Shown here: one piece after another, positions 4,288 to 5,509 of the stretch
Numbering within the stretch: the first letter of the stretch is position 1
Layout of the letters: every line of letters starts with the position of its first letter
From: Acidimicrobiaceae bacterium
GTDB taxonomy: Bacteria; Actinomycetota; Acidimicrobiia; Acidimicrobiales; Salinilacustritrichaceae
Assembly (NCBI GenBank): GCA_003476595.1
Contig: DMTU01000226.1
Coordinates: forward strand, 7,104-12,612
Direction: 5' to 3'
Length of the DNA stretch: 5,509 bases
Translations under genes and position numbers: made by a program
Notes under the pieces: generated by a model
The model's input: only the letters and a program-made list of their open reading frames with translations
Database searches by the model: none
What the model was told of the DNA's origin: nothing

Positions 4288-5509
4288 CCGATCTGTTGGA
4301 ACCCATGGGCGACGTGGGCGACGCGCTGGACCTGCTCGAGGTCGCCGTCGGCATGGTCCAAGCCGCCGACCTCGACGGCCTGTCACCCAAGGAGGAGCTG
4401 GCCCTGGTGGGCCGGGTCGAGAAGCTGCGCCGCCGGTTGGATCACGGCACCGACCGCACCGTCGCGCACCTCGACGCCAGCGCGGCGTTCAGCCTGGACG
4501 GGCACAAGACGGCCAAGGGTGCGTTGAAGGCGATCGGGCGCCTGTCCGGGTCCGAGGCGCACGGGCGGGTGCAGACCAGCCGGGTCCTGCCCCGCTTGCC
4601 ATTGGTCGAAGCGGCGTATGCCCGGGGGGAGATCCCGACCGAGCACGTGCGGGCGATGGCCCGCACGATCGCGAACTCGAGGGTGGCCGAGTGGGTGGCG
4701 GATGCGGATCCGATCTTCGCTCACCACGCCACCGTGTTGGGCTACGACGACTTCGTGGCTGCGCTGCGCCAGTGGGAGGCCCTCGCTGACGCGGACGGGG
4801 CCGACCAGGCCGCGGAGCGGTGCCACGAACGACGCAGCGCCTCGTTGCAGGAATCGGCCATCGATGGGTCGTTTCGGCTCGAGGCGAACCATGGGGGGTT
4901 GCAGGGGGCGGTGATGGCGGAGATCTTCGAACGCTTCGAGACCGCCGAGCTCCATGCCGACTGGGCCGCCGCCCGGAAGGTCCACGGCGACCAGGCCCGG
5001 GTCGAGCACCTGGACCGGACCCCGACCCAGCGGCGGGCCGATGCGATCTTCGAGATCTTCCGCCGCGCCGCCGCATCAGAGGGCTGCTCGCCGGAGCCGC
5101 TGGTGAACATCGTCGTGGACCAGGACACCTTCGAAGAGGAACTGCGCCGCGGCGCCGGCGCTCCCGTGACCGTGGACCCGAACGAGGTGCTCGACCGCCG
5201 CCGCTGCCACACCCTCGACGGCACCCAGATCCGCCCGGCCGAAGCCGTCGCGGCCGCCTTGGTCGGTCATGTCCGCCGGGTGGTGGTCGACTCGGCCGGG
5301 ACGGTGATCGATCTGGGTCGTCGGCAGCGCTTGTTCACCGGCTCGGCCCGGGATGCCGCGTTCCTCCAAGCCCTCCTGCGAGGACCCGGCGGGTTGGGGT
5401 GTCTGTGGCCGGGCTGCGACGGGCGCGGGCGGAACCTGCAGGTCGATCACCGGGATCCGGCGTGTCGGGGCGGACCAACCAACACGGACAACTCGGATGC
5501 GTACTGCGG
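4284..5509 (+). CDS. DUF222 domain-containing HNH endonuclease (13E12 repeat family type), 3' end outside window
   Basis: From GTG 4284 the frame stays open for 408 complete codons to the window edge, where the gene is cut. The N-terminal and central part (about 10-345) matches the DUF222 pattern: a helical region (LDLLEVAVGMVQAADLDGLS, 15-34; LVGRVEKLRRRLDH, 41-54), then GHKTAKGALKAIGRLSGSEA (73-92) and RVLPRLPLVEAAYARGEIP (100-118), all characteristic. The C-terminal part starts an HNH nuclease fold: CLWPGC (373-378) supplies two zinc-type cysteines, LQVDHRDP (385-392) holds the first HNH histidine (His389), GGPTNTDN (396-403) follows, and Cys408 is the next metal cysteine. The window ends just before the expected final His/Asn helix, so completeness is unknown. 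The family includes the REP13E12 proteins of mycobacteria, is often multicopy, and may cleave DNA, but its role is not established. A mini-ORF overlaps the start. No transposase or integrase is nearby. Confidence 0.93.
   Translation, partial: MTDLLEPMGDVGDALDLLEVAVGMVQAADLDGLSPKEELALVGRVEKLRRRLDHGTDRTVAHLDASAAFSLDGHKTAKGALKAIGRLSGSEAHGRVQTSRVLPRLPLVEAAYARGEIPTEHVRAMARTIANSRVAEWVADADPIFAHHATVLGYDDFVAALRQWEALADADGADQAAERCHERRSASLQESAIDGSFRLEANHGGLQGAVMAEIFERFETAELHADWAAARKVHGDQARVEHLDRTPTQRRADAIFEIFRRAAASEGCSPEPLVNIVVDQDTFEEELRRGAGAPVTVDPNEVLDRRRCHTLDGTQIRPAEAVAAALVGHVRRVVVDSAGTVIDLGRRQRLFTGSARDAAFLQALLRGPGGLGCLWPGCDGRGRNLQVDHRDPACRGGPTNTDNSDAYC

Noticed and set aside
2654..4789. 711-codon plus-strand open frame
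   Set aside because: It crosses three genes and two intergenic gaps out of frame, and its translation is an Arg/Pro/Ser-rich low-complexity string. It is a composition artefact.
4383..5009. 208-codon minus-strand frame antisense to the HNH gene
   Set aside because: The DUF222 match on the plus strand is clear, and the antisense translation shows no domain.

Overview
The window is GC-rich (roughly 70% by eye) chromosomal DNA. It very probably comes from an actinobacterium, and I lean towards an acidimicrobial-type lineage. The reasons are the strongly G/C-biased third codon positions, a DUF222/HNH (13E12-type) endonuclease gene, several starts with no Shine-Dalgarno sequence but a TANNNT-like element just upstream, and long spurious antisense ORFs. 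The taxonomic placement is inference; there is no rRNA or marker gene here.

Layout. (1) Positions 1-444, minus strand: the N-terminal 148 codons of a LivH-type ABC permease, running off the left edge. (2) Positions 445-568: a divergent intergenic region with a run of nine C residues and a possible promoter that would give a leaderless mRNA for the next gene. (3) Positions 569-2370, plus strand: a two-gene operon of a short-chain dehydrogenase/reductase (SDR) and a Gfo/Idh/MocA-family oxidoreductase, joined by a one-base TGATG overlap. (4) Positions 2371-2457: a short gap with a candidate general-stress (SigB/SigF-type) promoter. (5) Positions 2458-3273: a two-domain protein that appears to fuse a small soluble domain to a YflT/general-stress-17M-like domain containing a glycine-rich hydrophobic hairpin. 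(6) Positions 3327-4061: a complete ZIP-family divalent metal transporter. (7) Positions 4062-4283: a 222-base gap with a terminator-like hairpin, a candidate promoter block and a 17-codon upstream ORF overlapping the next gene. (8) Positions 4284-5509: a DUF222/HNH endonuclease gene cut by the right edge inside its HNH motif.

How the parts may work together. The permease, SDR and Gfo/Idh/MocA protein form a plausible uptake-plus-oxidation unit for a small organic substrate that cannot be identified from the sequence. The stress-domain protein and the ZIP transporter look like separate one-gene units. The DUF222/HNH gene belongs to a family that is commonly multicopy in actinobacteria and is probably independent of its neighbours.

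The points most worth following up are the domain fusion with its stress-type promoter at 2407-2431, and the translationally coupled mini-ORF in front of the HNH gene. No tRNA, rRNA, CRISPR array or insertion sequence was seen.
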